Below the pieces are notes generated by a model. That model did no database searches. It saw only the letters and a program-made list of their open reading frames with translations, and had not been told where the DNA came from. The translations under genes were made by a program, and so were the position numbers. A stretch of 38,642 bases of DNA from Bacteroidales bacterium UBA1309 (GTDB taxonomy: Bacteria > Bacteroidota > Bacteroidia > Bacteroidales > Dysgonomonadaceae). This document shows positions 1 to 7,236 of this stretch, piece after piece (position 1 is the first letter of the stretch; each line of letters opens with the position of its first letter). The DNA lies in contig DBTT01000005.1 in NCBI GenBank assembly GCA_002307185.1, forward strand, positions 1 to 38,642. The letters run 5' to 3'.

Positions 1-426
1 ACTCCGGCATACACGCAAAGCCAAATTGGCGCAGCAGAGCAGGACACAGTGGCCGTGATGCAAGACCTGGCCGCAATGAAGCAATACATAGGCAAACCCC
101 TAAGACAATTTGTGGCAGTTTATGAATCGATACTTCCGCTACGCTTTATGGGAGCGGGAACCACCAGCCCCTGGATACACCCACAGGGAAAAGCCTTCGT
201 AAATGATATAACAATATCTTACTGTGATGTATATGAATTAAGCAGACGGTATAATACGGGACAGATGAACTATTATCTTACGATTACTTTTCAAAATCCT
301 GTTTTGGAAGAATCTTCTTTCGAAAATTTATTTACCGATACGATGAGTGACCGAGAGAAGGTGGATAAAATTGCCGATCTATATATTGTCAAAAATATTA
401 GTTTCTATCGCAACCTGAAAAAATGA
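1..426 (+). CDS. Unknown protein, 3' end only (5' end outside window)
   Basis: The frame is open from the first base of the window and ends in TGA at 424-426, so this is the C-terminal part (about 141 residues) of a longer gene. The visible part has motifs such as RFMGAGTTSPWIHPQGKAF and a mixed hydrophobic/polar C-terminus ending NLKK. I do not recognise the family and see no signal peptide, membrane span or metal-binding motif. A GTG at 49 could serve as an internal start, but the open frame upstream argues for truncation by the window edge. It is followed within 35 nt by a remnant resembling an HU-like gene and then by a hairpin/repeat patch, so it lies at the edge of an accessory region. 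Function is unknown. Confidence 0.6.
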   Translation, partial: TPAYTQSQIGAAEQDTVAVMQDLAAMKQYIGKPLRQFVAVYESILPLRFMGAGTTSPWIHPQGKAFVNDITISYCDVYELSRRYNTGQMNYYLTITFQNPVLEESSFENLFTDTMSDREKVDKIADLYIVKNISFYRNLKK

Positions 427-459
427 AAGTTTATTCACATTTAAACAAACTCAAAAATT

Positions 460-564
460 ATGCTTAAGTACAATTTGTTGGACAACCCTCTCACGGAGAG
501 GCCCGACGACTATGCAGCGCAAACCTCGATGGGCGTAGGCTGCGTGAGGAAGCGTTCGGCATAG
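460..564 (+). pseudogene. Remnant resembling the N-terminus of an HU-like DNA-binding protein
   Basis: ATG at 460 opens a 34-codon frame beginning MLKYNLLDNPLTERPDDYAA. The pattern 'KYxLxDNPLTxxPDDYxA' resembles the start of HU-like (IHF/HU-related) DNA-binding proteins common in Bacteroidota, which normally run well over 100 residues. The match holds for only about 21 codons. The frame then enters a GGCGTAGGC/GTTCGGCATAG repeat segment and stops at 562-564. What I see is a short intact start fused to repeat sequence; that it is a broken HU-like gene is inference from recalled family motifs. It could instead be a chance short frame. Confidence 0.45.
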
Positions 565-684
565 CTTTTAGCTATGTCGTAGTTAGAATCAAGGCTTTGC
601 TTTGAATTTGGCAGATTTGCGTTTCTATGATGAAAAGCAGGAGCTTTTCTTTTAGCTGCGACGTAGGCAGAGCCTACGCCGAAC
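553..684 (+). repeat. Hairpin cluster with GTTCGGCGTAG-type repeats
   Basis: Three short perfect hairpins lie close together: CATAGC/GCTATG at 560-565/571-576 (5-nt loop), GAAAAGC/GCTTTTC at 632-638/643-649 (4-nt loop) and CGTAGGC/GCCTACG at 662-668/672-678 (3-nt loop). A 13-mer GTTCGGCGTAGGC is present on the minus strand at 672-684, and a one-base variant starts at 554 on the plus strand. The second hairpin is followed by TTTT and could act as a weak terminator. No coding frame explains the segment. Confidence 0.6.
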
Positions 685-762
685 GGGGGATATCAAGGGT
701 TTTATAGCTCTTTTTTATATACCTGGCCTCTCCTTCCAAGTGTGAATGTAAAATAATATGTC

Positions 763-1422
763 ATGAAAAAAAATATATTCCTTATTGCAATAGTCTTTTT
801 GATATCATGTAATTCCAATACAAAAAATTCTGACAGATATAATTCGACTAATTCTGAATCGAATAATTCTGCATCGAGAAATTTATGTGGCGAATCACCC
901 ATGAGAGAAGCGCTCCCAATAGATTCTGCTGAGTTTGTAAATTTTTGGATATTATTTCGCAGAGCAATAGTTTCAGGGGATACGCCACTATTATCTACCT
1001 TGACCAAAGATGAACTGTTGGGCATGGGCATTGAAAGCCCGTCTTTGAGTAGTTTGTCTGAATTGTATAAAAATGGATTTCCTTTAACGTTTCATGAGGG
1101 AAAGGTTTCTAAAAACGAGTTTTTAAAGAAAATAAACGAAATTTTCATTCCCCAATTTATGGAATTGCTCAAAAGATATGATCTTAACAACGATTTGTAT
1201 AATAACGGGCAACCCTACTTTTGCGTGGATCGAGTTAAAAATAAAGAATATTACATTAATGCGGAATATGATTATAGGACTAATGTAATCTCGTTAAAGC
1301 TGGATTTTTCAGGTGTTGACGAAGACTCTTCTACTGGTGTGGAATTTCTATTTTCAAAAGGAAAAGATAAGAAAATCAAATTATTTGCTGTTTCTTGTTA
1401 TACGCTTTCTTTCTCCGTGTGA
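763..1422 (+). CDS. Orphan lipoprotein of unknown function
   Basis: This 219-residue protein starts MKKNIFLIAIVFLISC, a short basic n-region, a hydrophobic core and a lipobox ending at Cys16, so it should be an acylated envelope lipoprotein. Residues 17-40 are an Asn/Ser-rich linker. The following block, with EFVNFWILFRRAIVSGD and TLTKDELLGMG, recalls small secreted proteins of Bacteroidota that have an 'F-x2-FR-x-A-x3-D' start, but I cannot name the family. Four cysteines follow the lipobox Cys (Cys42 and others near the C-terminus), so disulphides are possible. It stands alone between repeat-rich non-coding stretches. A toxin-neutralising (immunity) role would fit such a place but is speculation. 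Confidence 0.75.
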   Translation: MKKNIFLIAIVFLISCNSNTKNSDRYNSTNSESNNSASRNLCGESPMREALPIDSAEFVNFWILFRRAIVSGDTPLLSTLTKDELLGMGIESPSLSSLSELYKNGFPLTFHEGKVSKNEFLKKINEIFIPQFMELLKRYDLNNDLYNNGQPYFCVDRVKNKEYYINAEYDYRTNVISLKLDFSGVDEDSSTGVEFLFSKGKDKKIKLFAVSCYTLSFSV

Positions 1423-1426
1423 TTAG

Positions 1427-1653
1427 TTGTCCAGTGATAAACAGGCGTACATGATAACGACTATATTATCAAGCCCGCTGTCCCGCCACCACGGATATAT
1501 AATGGGGCTGGTCGGGGCGGAAACAGCGTTCGGCGTAGCCAATTTTAATCCGTCCCCCGATGGACGTAGGGTCTGACTCTTTCTGGCTGTTCGGCGTAGG
1601 CTTTAATGGAGAATTGGTCAGCAAACTAGGCTTTGACGGAGGCTTTCATATGT
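1427..1653 (+). pseudogene. Overlapping coding-like fragments with GTTCGGCGTAG repeats
   Basis: No intact gene lies between 1423 and 1744. One frame is open from 1427 to the TGA at 1572-1574 and includes MGLVGAETAFGVANFNPSP. Another, open from 1538 to the TAA at 1651-1653, includes SFWLFGVGFNGELVSKLGF. The two frames overlap and share a 'FGV' tract encoded by the repeat GTTCGGCGTAG (1528-1538 and 1589-1599). Amino-acid use looks protein-like, but both frames are short, lack a convincing start and lie in a repeat patch. The simplest reading is gene debris from past recombination. Confidence 0.3.
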
Positions 1654-1744
1654 AAGCAATCCCAGTTCATCTCTTTCTTAAAAGAGTATCCATTGGTCTG
1701 TTTTCCATATTACAAATTCAAACAAACAATGTCAAGAAATGGAT

Positions 1745-2740
1745 TCAATTATAGTCATGGGCAGGATATACGACACCGCATTGTTCCCGGATTTTATCCA
1801 TCATTTCGGACAACAACCGGCTGTCATCAGGTGTCCACAGTTGGCTTTGAGTTTTACCTGCCAATAAGCATTTTGCCACTTCTTCTGCTTCAAATTCATA
1901 CCCATTGCCTTTTACATCGAAGCTGAATATCTGGTCATTGCCGTTTTTGTTTTTTAGTTTTAGTGCGCCGGGACAAAACCAGAGATGTTCTAGCTCAATA
2001 CTGCCCTTAGTCCCGTGGATAGAGGCAACAATTTCCGGATCGGCCAGAAAAGAAGAATACATGACCGACATTTTTTGTTCAGGATAAACAAAACTGCAAC
2101 TGCAATTGGTGTCGATTCCCTGCTCACTTAGGGTTGCCGAAGCAGAAAAATTTTCGGGTTTCCCGAATAGAAATAAAGAGAGAAAGATATTGTATATCCC
2201 AATATCGAGGATGGTGCCTCCGCACAAATCGATATTGTAATGCCGGTGTTGGGGGCCATTTTCGGATCTTATGCAGAAAGTAGCCGTAAGCAGGCGCACA
2301 TCCCCAATGACCTCAGCATCGATCAATTCTTTGGCCTTAATGATGTGGGGCAAAAAACGGCTCCACATAGCCTCCATCAGAAACAAATTTTTCTCAGCCG
2401 CCACCCCATACATTTGGTTGGTTTCACGCAAATTCACTCCCATGGGTTTTTCACACAAAACATGTTTTCCGTTATTCAGGGCCAGCAATGTGTTTTCGAG
2501 GTGAAGATTATGAGGAGTGGCAATATACACCACATCAATGTCCTTGTCTTGCACAAGTTCTTCGTACGAACCGTACGCTCGGCTTACAGGATAGTCATTT
2601 GCAAACAGGTCGGCCTGTGTTTGTGTACGCGAACCAATCGCATATAATTCGCAGTTTTGTGCCACAGCAAGTGCATCGGCAAATTTCCGCGCAATCCAGC
2701 CGCTTCCCAGAATCCCCCATTTAATCGTGTTGTTGCTCAT
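1745..2740 (-). CDS. Gfo/Idh/MocA family oxidoreductase
   Basis: The 331-residue product is a cytosolic NAD(P)-dependent dehydrogenase of the Gfo/Idh/MocA family. The N-terminal Rossmann fold carries GILGSGWIARKFADAL (residues 9-24). The family's EKP motif lies in HVLCEKPMG at 97-99; its Lys normally takes part in catalysis. The C-terminal half is the usual alpha/beta substrate domain, with a GGTILDIGIY segment where most members have GGG-x-L-x-DxG. Length is normal. The closest architecture is the dihydrodiol/1,5-anhydrofructose reductase-like branch, acting on a sugar or cyclic diol, but the substrate cannot be read from sequence. It is last in a minus-strand run, 76 nt after the rRNA methyltransferase. 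Confidence 0.9.
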   Translation of the reverse strand: MSNNTIKWGILGSGWIARKFADALAVAQNCELYAIGSRTQTQADLFANDYPVSRAYGSYEELVQDKDIDVVYIATPHNLHLENTLLALNNGKHVLCEKPMGVNLRETNQMYGVAAEKNLFLMEAMWSRFLPHIIKAKELIDAEVIGDVRLLTATFCIRSENGPQHRHYNIDLCGGTILDIGIYNIFLSLFLFGKPENFSASATLSEQGIDTNCSCSFVYPEQKMSVMYSSFLADPEIVASIHGTKGSIELEHLWFCPGALKLKNKNGNDQIFSFDVKGNGYEFEAEEVAKCLLAGKTQSQLWTPDDSRLLSEMMDKIREQCGVVYPAHDYN

Positions 2741-2816
2741 TCGGAATTATCATTTTGCCTTGCCTTTGCTTCGGCGAACGATGTTTGGCATGTTGTTGAT
2801 TGTCTAATTCGGCATA

Positions 2817-3998
2817 TCACTCCACATACAGTACCAATCCTTTCAGGTATTCTCCCTCGGGATGATAAATATTGATTGGATGGTCGGCTGGCTGAGTGAG
2901 TTGATGGAGGATTTTCACGCTCCTTCCTGTCATGGCCGCTGCGCTGAACACAGCCAAGCGGAAAGCATCTTTGGTGATGACTTGCGAGCAAGAAAAAGTG
3001 AAAAGAATTCCGCCCGGCTTGATTTTTCGCAAGGCGGCAGCATTCAGTTTTTTATATCCTTGCAAGGCGTTGCGGATGGCATCGCGGTGCTTCGCAAATG
3101 CAGGAGGATCGAGGATAATGAGGTCGTAATCGTTCTCTCCAACATGCCCGAGGTAAGAAAAAGCGTCTTCTGCAAATGCTTTGTGGCGATCATCTCCCGG
3201 AAAGTTCATCTCCACATTTTGGTTGGTGAGCATAATGGCTTTGCCCGAACTATCCACCGAATGAACGAGCTTGGCTCCTCCACGCATGGCGTAGAACGAG
3301 AATCCGCCGGTGTAACAAAACATATTGAGTACAGATTTGCCATTGGCGTACCTTTCAAGCAAGGAGCGGTTTTCGCGTTGATCCACGAAAAATCCGGTTT
3401 TCTGCCCTTTGAGCCAATCGGCATGAAATTTCAATCCGTTTTCGATGGCGATGCTTTCGGTGAAATCACCTAAAAGATACCCATTCTCAGCCCCCAGCTC
3501 AGCTTTGTAGGGAAGGGTTGTTTCCGATTTGTAGTAAATATTTTGGACTTGGTCGCCCAGAACTTCTTTTATCGCTTTGCTGATTTCAAAGCGTGCTTCG
3601 TGCATTCCCACAGAGTGCGATTGCACCACTGCCGTGGAGGCATACACATCCACAATGAGTCCGGGAAGGTTGTCACCCTCGCCATGAATCAGCCGAAACG
3701 CATTGTTGTCGTCACGCACCAAACCGATGGATTGACGGTGGTGATAGGCTGTTGCAATTTTTTCTTTCCAAAAAGAAGAATCTATTTCCCGCTCGGCGAA
3801 AGAGAGAACCCGCACAGCAATGCTTCCAATCTGGAAGTGACCCATGGCGATGAAATTGCCGGAGGCTGTGTAAACCAAGGCCACTTCTCCTTCCGCAATG
3901 TCAGGGTCTTTTTGCTGGATAGCTCCTGAAAAAATCCATGGATGGAAACGGAGCAACGAATCTTCTTTCTTGGGCTTTAGAATTATCTTTTTGTACAT
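2817..3998 (-). CDS. rlmI: Class I SAM-dependent rRNA large-subunit methyltransferase (RlmI-like)
   Basis: The 393-residue protein has the order of the RlmI/YccW family. An N-terminal PUA-type RNA-binding region (about 1-80, with RFHPWIFSGAI) is followed by a central region and a Rossmann methyltransferase domain. SAM-binding elements are visible as SVLNMFCYTGGFSFYAMRGG, and the LDPPAF motif is the catalytic-loop signature of m5C/RlmI-type enzymes. A later FTFSCSQV segment supplies the downstream conserved Cys region. The known family product is 5-methylcytidine in 23S rRNA. Start ATG at 3998 gives the family-typical beginning MYKKIILKP. It lies 61 nt downstream of the exonuclease gene and is probably cotranscribed with it. 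Confidence 0.88.
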   Translation of the reverse strand: MYKKIILKPKKEDSLLRFHPWIFSGAIQQKDPDIAEGEVALVYTASGNFIAMGHFQIGSIAVRVLSFAEREIDSSFWKEKIATAYHHRQSIGLVRDDNNAFRLIHGEGDNLPGLIVDVYASTAVVQSHSVGMHEARFEISKAIKEVLGDQVQNIYYKSETTLPYKAELGAENGYLLGDFTESIAIENGLKFHADWLKGQKTGFFVDQRENRSLLERYANGKSVLNMFCYTGGFSFYAMRGGAKLVHSVDSSGKAIMLTNQNVEMNFPGDDRHKAFAEDAFSYLGHVGENDYDLIILDPPAFAKHRDAIRNALQGYKKLNAAALRKIKPGGILFTFSCSQVITKDAFRLAVFSAAAMTGRSVKILHQLTQPADHPINIYHPEGEYLKGLVLYVE

Positions 3999-4059
3999 AT
4001 ATTTTCAGTTGGCAGTTAACCGATTAAGTTGATTTTATAATTAGATCACTTTGAGTAAG

Positions 4060-4638
4060 CTAATGGCTGTCGGCTTTTTTTAATTCATTGTAAATTTTCA
4101 AACAGGCCCAGGCATCGATGGCGGCATATGCTTTTTGGGCTTCGGTGAGGGTATCGGCCTCCCAATTGCTCAGGCGTTGTGCTTTTGAAATCCGCTTGTT
4201 GAATAAGATGGCGTAAATTTTTTGGAGACTTTTGTCTTCAATGCCATAATCTCCCACAATGTTCTGCAAATCGATGAAACTGAGCATTTCGCTTTTGGTG
4301 CGTCCCGCCATGGCCGCAAAATCATCTTTAAGCGACAGTCCTATTTTGGTAATGGAGGAATCGTGCAATAAATTCCTCAGGCTGGCGGGAATCCCCATTT
4401 TGTTGAGACGGAATAGATAGCAAAAATCGTTGGTGGACAATTGGATAAGTGCAATTTTATTTTTTTGCCCTTTCTTGAAGTTTGGCTTTGTTTCGGTGTC
4501 AAAGCCAATAAATTTGTACTTCCGAAGTTCTTCCACCGCTTTGTTTGCCTCCTCTTCTGCATTCACCACATGTATTTTGCGGGGAAACACTTCCACATCG
4601 AGTCCAGCAATTTCTTCTTTGGTAATATATGCTACCAT
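4060..4638 (-). CDS. 3'-5' exonuclease, DEDDy superfamily
   Basis: The 192-residue protein is a stand-alone RNase D/Werner-type 3'-5' exonuclease domain. The metal-binding residues are visible: FIGFDTETKP gives Asp47 and Glu49, GLSLKDDF gives Asp105/106, and YAAIDAWA gives Tyr171 and Asp175 (the YxxxD of the DEDDy subclass). There is no HRDC domain, so it is not full RNase D. Substrate (RNA 3' trimming or DNA) is not evident. Its ATG overlaps the end of the DUF5063 gene by 7 nt, which implies translational coupling. It is followed by the rRNA methyltransferase, so a role in stable RNA processing is a reasonable inference. Confidence 0.88.
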   Translation of the reverse strand: MVAYITKEEIAGLDVEVFPRKIHVVNAEEEANKAVEELRKYKFIGFDTETKPNFKKGQKNKIALIQLSTNDFCYLFRLNKMGIPASLRNLLHDSSITKIGLSLKDDFAAMAGRTKSEMLSFIDLQNIVGDYGIEDKSLQKIYAILFNKRISKAQRLSNWEADTLTEAQKAYAAIDAWACLKIYNELKKADSH

Positions 4639-5213
4639 ATGGCCTCTTCGTTGTCGGTTTCGTTACTGTAAATGTCTTCGTCGTTGTCCAAAGGCGAATC
4701 GTAGTGGAGAGAATGTAAAGCCCGAAGCACGTTCACCAATTTTTGTCCCCAATAGCTTTTGAAGTGTTCGTTGCAGGTGTAGAGCGCATCGTTCATGTTT
4801 TCGGTCATGCCTGTTTCATATATGCAAGCAAAATCCTTCACATCCTGATAAATATCCGCCAGGTCTTCGGAAATAAATGCCGAAATGGGTGTCTCGCTGT
4901 ATTTCATGTCTTGCAAAAAGACTTCGAGATACGTGTCGCTATCTTTCAGGACGGTTGCTATTTTCCCTGTGACGAGTGCGTAAGTTTCTTCGTCCACGTA
5001 AGTCTCCACCTCTTCGTCGAGAATAGGCTCATTGTCAGGCAGCAAGGTTGCCTTGATATACAGTAATGGCAGCAGCTTTATGGTGGTGGCCGTAAATTCG
5101 GCTTTATCTTCCGACTCTAAATTTTCGAGATAGGCGCAAAAACGAACGGCAACCGTCACAAACTCTACCACTGCAGGAGAATAAACGATTGACTTCAGAT
5201 AATCTTCTTCCAT
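4632..5213 (-). CDS. DUF5063 family protein
   Basis: The 193-residue acidic, helical, probably cytosolic protein has the features I associate with DUF5063: an opening VYSPAVVEFVTVAVRFCAYL, a central DSDTYLEVFLQDMKYSETP and an AFISEDLADIYQDVKDFA helix, then a Glu/Asp-rich tail. No catalytic motif or membrane span is seen. The function of the family is unknown. It heads the run DUF5063 - exonuclease - RlmI-like methyltransferase with a 7-nt overlap to the exonuclease, so it may be a partner or regulator of that enzyme. Start ATG at 5213 lies 21 nt after a possible -7 element. Confidence 0.82.
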   Translation of the reverse strand: MEEDYLKSIVYSPAVVEFVTVAVRFCAYLENLESEDKAEFTATTIKLLPLLYIKATLLPDNEPILDEEVETYVDEETYALVTGKIATVLKDSDTYLEVFLQDMKYSETPISAFISEDLADIYQDVKDFACIYETGMTENMNDALYTCNEHFKSYWGQKLVNVLRALHSLHYDSPLDNDEDIYSNETDNEEAIW

Positions 5214-5234
5214 GATAAATTATTATTTGTGGTG

Positions 5235-5242
5235 CAAAAGTA
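5235..5242 (-). promoter_or_regulatory. -7 promoter element for the DUF5063 run
   Basis: TACTTTTG on the minus strand matches the Bacteroidota -7 consensus TAnnTTTG and lies 21 nt upstream of the DUF5063 ATG. No clear TTG -33 box is seen at the usual 18-21 nt spacing, so this is a moderate call. Confidence 0.4.
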
Positions 5243-5351
5243 AGAAATAAAAACTATTTAGCAGAGAGATTTTTAGGTTTAGCGATGAATGAATTTTCAG
5301 AACTGTTTCTCTGCGTTTTGTTTACTCAGGATTGCATTTTTACAATCTTTG

Positions 5352-5384
5352 TTTGGATAGTTTAAATCAAATCAGCTACATTTG
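5352..5384 (+). promoter_or_regulatory. Promoter for the GNAT acetyltransferase gene
   Basis: TTTG (5352-5355) and TACATTTG (5377-5384) are separated by 21 nt, close to the Bacteroidota consensus TTTG-N19-TAnnTTTG. The leader to the ATG at 5490 would be about 100 nt. Confidence 0.5.
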
Positions 5385-5489
5385 CAACGTCAACCAATCT
5401 TCATTTAAAGACGACGGATAGACGGATATAAGACTTTTTTCTTTTGCACCAATTAATTTACCTGATTAACCCAAAAACTCAATAACAAG

Positions 5490-5927
5490 ATGATAAGATT
5501 GATGAAAGACACAGACATTGATGCTGTGATGGATATTTGGTTTGAAACCAACATTACGGCTCATGATTTTATCCCGGAAGAATATTGGCTGGGAAATTAC
5601 AATGCTGTGAAGGGAGAGTATCTTCCCAAATCCGATAACTATGTGTATGAAGAAAAAGGAAAGATCAAGGGTTTTATCAGCATCATGCAACCGTCGTTCA
5701 TAGGAGCCTTGTTTGTTGCAAAGGATAGCCATAACAAAGGCATTGGAGGACAGTTTGTTGAATTCTGCAAAAGCAAATACGGATATTTGGATGTAGCCGT
5801 TTATGCCGAGAACAAGCAAGCAATCGGCTTTTATGAAAAGCATGAATTTACGAAGGTAAAGGAAAAAATAAATCCAACTTCTTCACATTTGGAATACATT
5901 TTGGAATGGAAAGACGAAATTGAATGA
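5490..5927 (+). CDS. GNAT family N-acetyltransferase
   Basis: The 145-residue single-domain protein starts MIRLMKDTDIDAVMDIW, the usual beta1-alpha1 opening of GNAT enzymes. The acetyl-CoA pyrophosphate loop is HNKGIGGQFVEF, matching Q/RxxGxG/A with His in the first place. The C-terminal beta5-alpha4 pair YAENKQAIGFYEKHEF, with the Asn and Tyr used in catalysis or CoA contact, is intact. It resembles the YjaB/PhnO-like branch; the acceptor substrate is unknown. It is monocistronic, with its own promoter upstream and a strong terminator 26 nt after the stop. Confidence 0.88.
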   Translation: MIRLMKDTDIDAVMDIWFETNITAHDFIPEEYWLGNYNAVKGEYLPKSDNYVYEEKGKIKGFISIMQPSFIGALFVAKDSHNKGIGGQFVEFCKSKYGYLDVAVYAENKQAIGFYEKHEFTKVKEKINPTSSHLEYILEWKDEIE

Positions 5928-5952
5928 TTATTTTCTTTTAAAAATACTCCGT

Positions 5953-5987
5953 GTGGGGCTTTCTTCGGATTGCCCCACTATTTTTTT
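5953..5987 (+). terminator. Rho-independent terminator after the GNAT gene
   Basis: GTGGGGC (5953-5959) and GCCCCAC (5972-5978) form a perfect GC-rich 7-bp stem with a 12-nt loop, followed by TATTTTTTT. It ends the acetyltransferase transcript and separates it from hemH. Confidence 0.85.
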
Positions 5988-6107
5988 GCTTGTGCGTTGG
6001 TTCTAAAACGAAAATATTCTTCGATGCTGAACAACCCTAGTCGAACAGGCGTTTAACCTCAATAAACCATGCGAGGCCGAACAATGCCGTTATTTAGAAT
6101 AAATACC

Positions 6108-6137
6108 TTGCTTCGGTTTTGTTTTTAATTATATTTG
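6108..6137 (+). promoter_or_regulatory. Promoter for hemH, directly abutting the start codon
   Basis: TTG (6108-6110), a 19-nt spacer and TATATTTG (6130-6137) match the Bacteroidota consensus exactly. Only TAAAC separates the -7 box from the GTG start at 6143, so the expected transcription start falls at or next to the start codon. Confidence 0.6.
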
Positions 6138-6142
6138 TAAAC

Positions 6143-7114
6143 GTGAAAGCAATACTTGTACTGAATACAGGAAGTCCAAAATCGGACCAACCAAAAGATG
6201 TGGGGCAGTTCATCGGAGACATGCTTTCCGATGGAAAAGTGCTCGATTTGCCTGCTCCCTTTCGTGAGATTCTTGCCCGCTGGATCATTGCTCCTCGTCG
6301 CCGTTACGAATCTGCGCATCATTACCAGTTGATTTGGGACTATGAACACCATTCCTCCCCGCTGGTATATCATGCTAAAAATCTTCGTCGTAAAGTGGAA
6401 GAGAAATCCGGTATTCCTGTCGAATATGCCTTCCGCTACGGACATCCCAATGTCGCGGATGCGATTTCGAAACTTGAGCAGAGAGTGCCAGGTATGACGG
6501 AGCTGGTGGTGATGCATCTCTTCCCCCATTTTGCCCAATCGAGCTACCAGACTGCGGTGGATGAGGTGTTGAAATATTACAACAAAACGCCCAAGTCTTA
6601 TTCAATTCGGGTAATCAAACCTTACTATAATCATCCCGAATTTATCCGTGCATTGAGCCTTCAAGTGAAACCTTTCGTGGAGAAACCTTACGACAAATTG
6701 TTGTTCAGCTACCATAGTTTGCCGTTGAGCCATTTGAAACGGGAAGAAGCTCGTGGCAAAGACTACGATTATGTTTTCCAAACAGAAGAAACCCAACGGC
6801 TCGTTTCCGAATACCTTGGTTTGGATAAAACGAAAAATGCCATCGGTTATTCTTCCGCCATTGCCAAAAACTGGAAAGAGCCTTTTTTGGACGATGTGAT
6901 CGAGCAAATGCCATCAAAAGGAGATAAAAATATCGTGGTGGCGTGTGCTGGCTTTCCGGCGGACAATTTGGAATCTTTGTTTGACATCGGCGTGCAAGCC
7001 ACAGAAATATTCAAGCAAAAAGGAGGAGAAAACCTCTCGTTTGTGCCCGGATTGAACAGTGAGGACACCTGGGTGGATGCCATCTGGAACATCATCAACG
7101 ATCCCAAGGCCTGA
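6143..7114 (+). CDS. hemH: Ferrochelatase
   Basis: The product inserts Fe2+ into protoporphyrin IX (or coproporphyrin III), the metal-insertion step of haem synthesis. The 323-residue length fits the single-domain bacterial enzyme. The metal-binding His191 lies in SYHSLPLSHLKR (the SxHSLP signature), and the conserved acid Glu277 in CAGFPADNLESLFD. I place the start at GTG 6143 (MKAILVLNTGSP), because ferrochelatases begin just before this first beta strand. The frame is open to a TTG at 6119, but that would lie upstream of the -7 box. No other haem gene is present here, so whether the cell makes or only scavenges porphyrin cannot be told. Confidence 0.93.
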   Translation: MKAILVLNTGSPKSDQPKDVGQFIGDMLSDGKVLDLPAPFREILARWIIAPRRRYESAHHYQLIWDYEHHSSPLVYHAKNLRRKVEEKSGIPVEYAFRYGHPNVADAISKLEQRVPGMTELVVMHLFPHFAQSSYQTAVDEVLKYYNKTPKSYSIRVIKPYYNHPEFIRALSLQVKPFVEKPYDKLLFSYHSLPLSHLKREEARGKDYDYVFQTEETQRLVSEYLGLDKTKNAIGYSSAIAKNWKEPFLDDVIEQMPSKGDKNIVVACAGFPADNLESLFDIGVQATEIFKQKGGENLSFVPGLNSEDTWVDAIWNIINDPKA

Positions 7115-7124
7115 ATAAAACTCG

Positions 7125-7215
7125 GCGATCTCCGCGTGATTTGCCTTTGCGATCTTCGCGTGAACCTTTTTTTTGCACGCAGAGACGCAGAGGAAAAGCG
7201 CAGAGAAGGCGGAGA
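7125..7215 (+). repeat. Direct repeats of CGCAGAG and GCGATCTYCGCGTGA type
   Basis: Between hemH and the lysR-type gene, GCGATCTCCGCGTGA (7125-7139) recurs as GCGATCTTCGCGTGA (7149-7163), 14 of 15 identical. After T8 comes a run of CGCAGAG-like units (about 7176-7215). The second copy is itself a GCGA/TCGC hairpin before the T-run and may act as a weak terminator of hemH. Such degenerate units are familiar as dispersed intergenic repeats in Bacteroidota. Confidence 0.6.
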
Positions 7216-7236
7216 GAAAATACAGAATGACTTTTT

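Noticed and set aside
702..1031. 109-codon minus-strand frame opposite the lipoprotein
   Set aside because: The plus-strand frame has a proper lipoprotein signal and fuller length; the antisense one has no features.
1633..1926. 97-codon plus-strand frame at the 3' side of the oxidoreductase
   Set aside because: More than half overlaps the Gfo/Idh/MocA gene in antisense and no family is recognisable.
2862..3473. 203-codon plus-strand frame opposite the rRNA methyltransferase
   Set aside because: Antisense shadow of a gene with clear PUA and methyltransferase motifs.
7125..7215. CRISPR-like array
   Set aside because: Repeats are short, degenerate and unevenly spaced, with no spacers of constant length and no cas genes.
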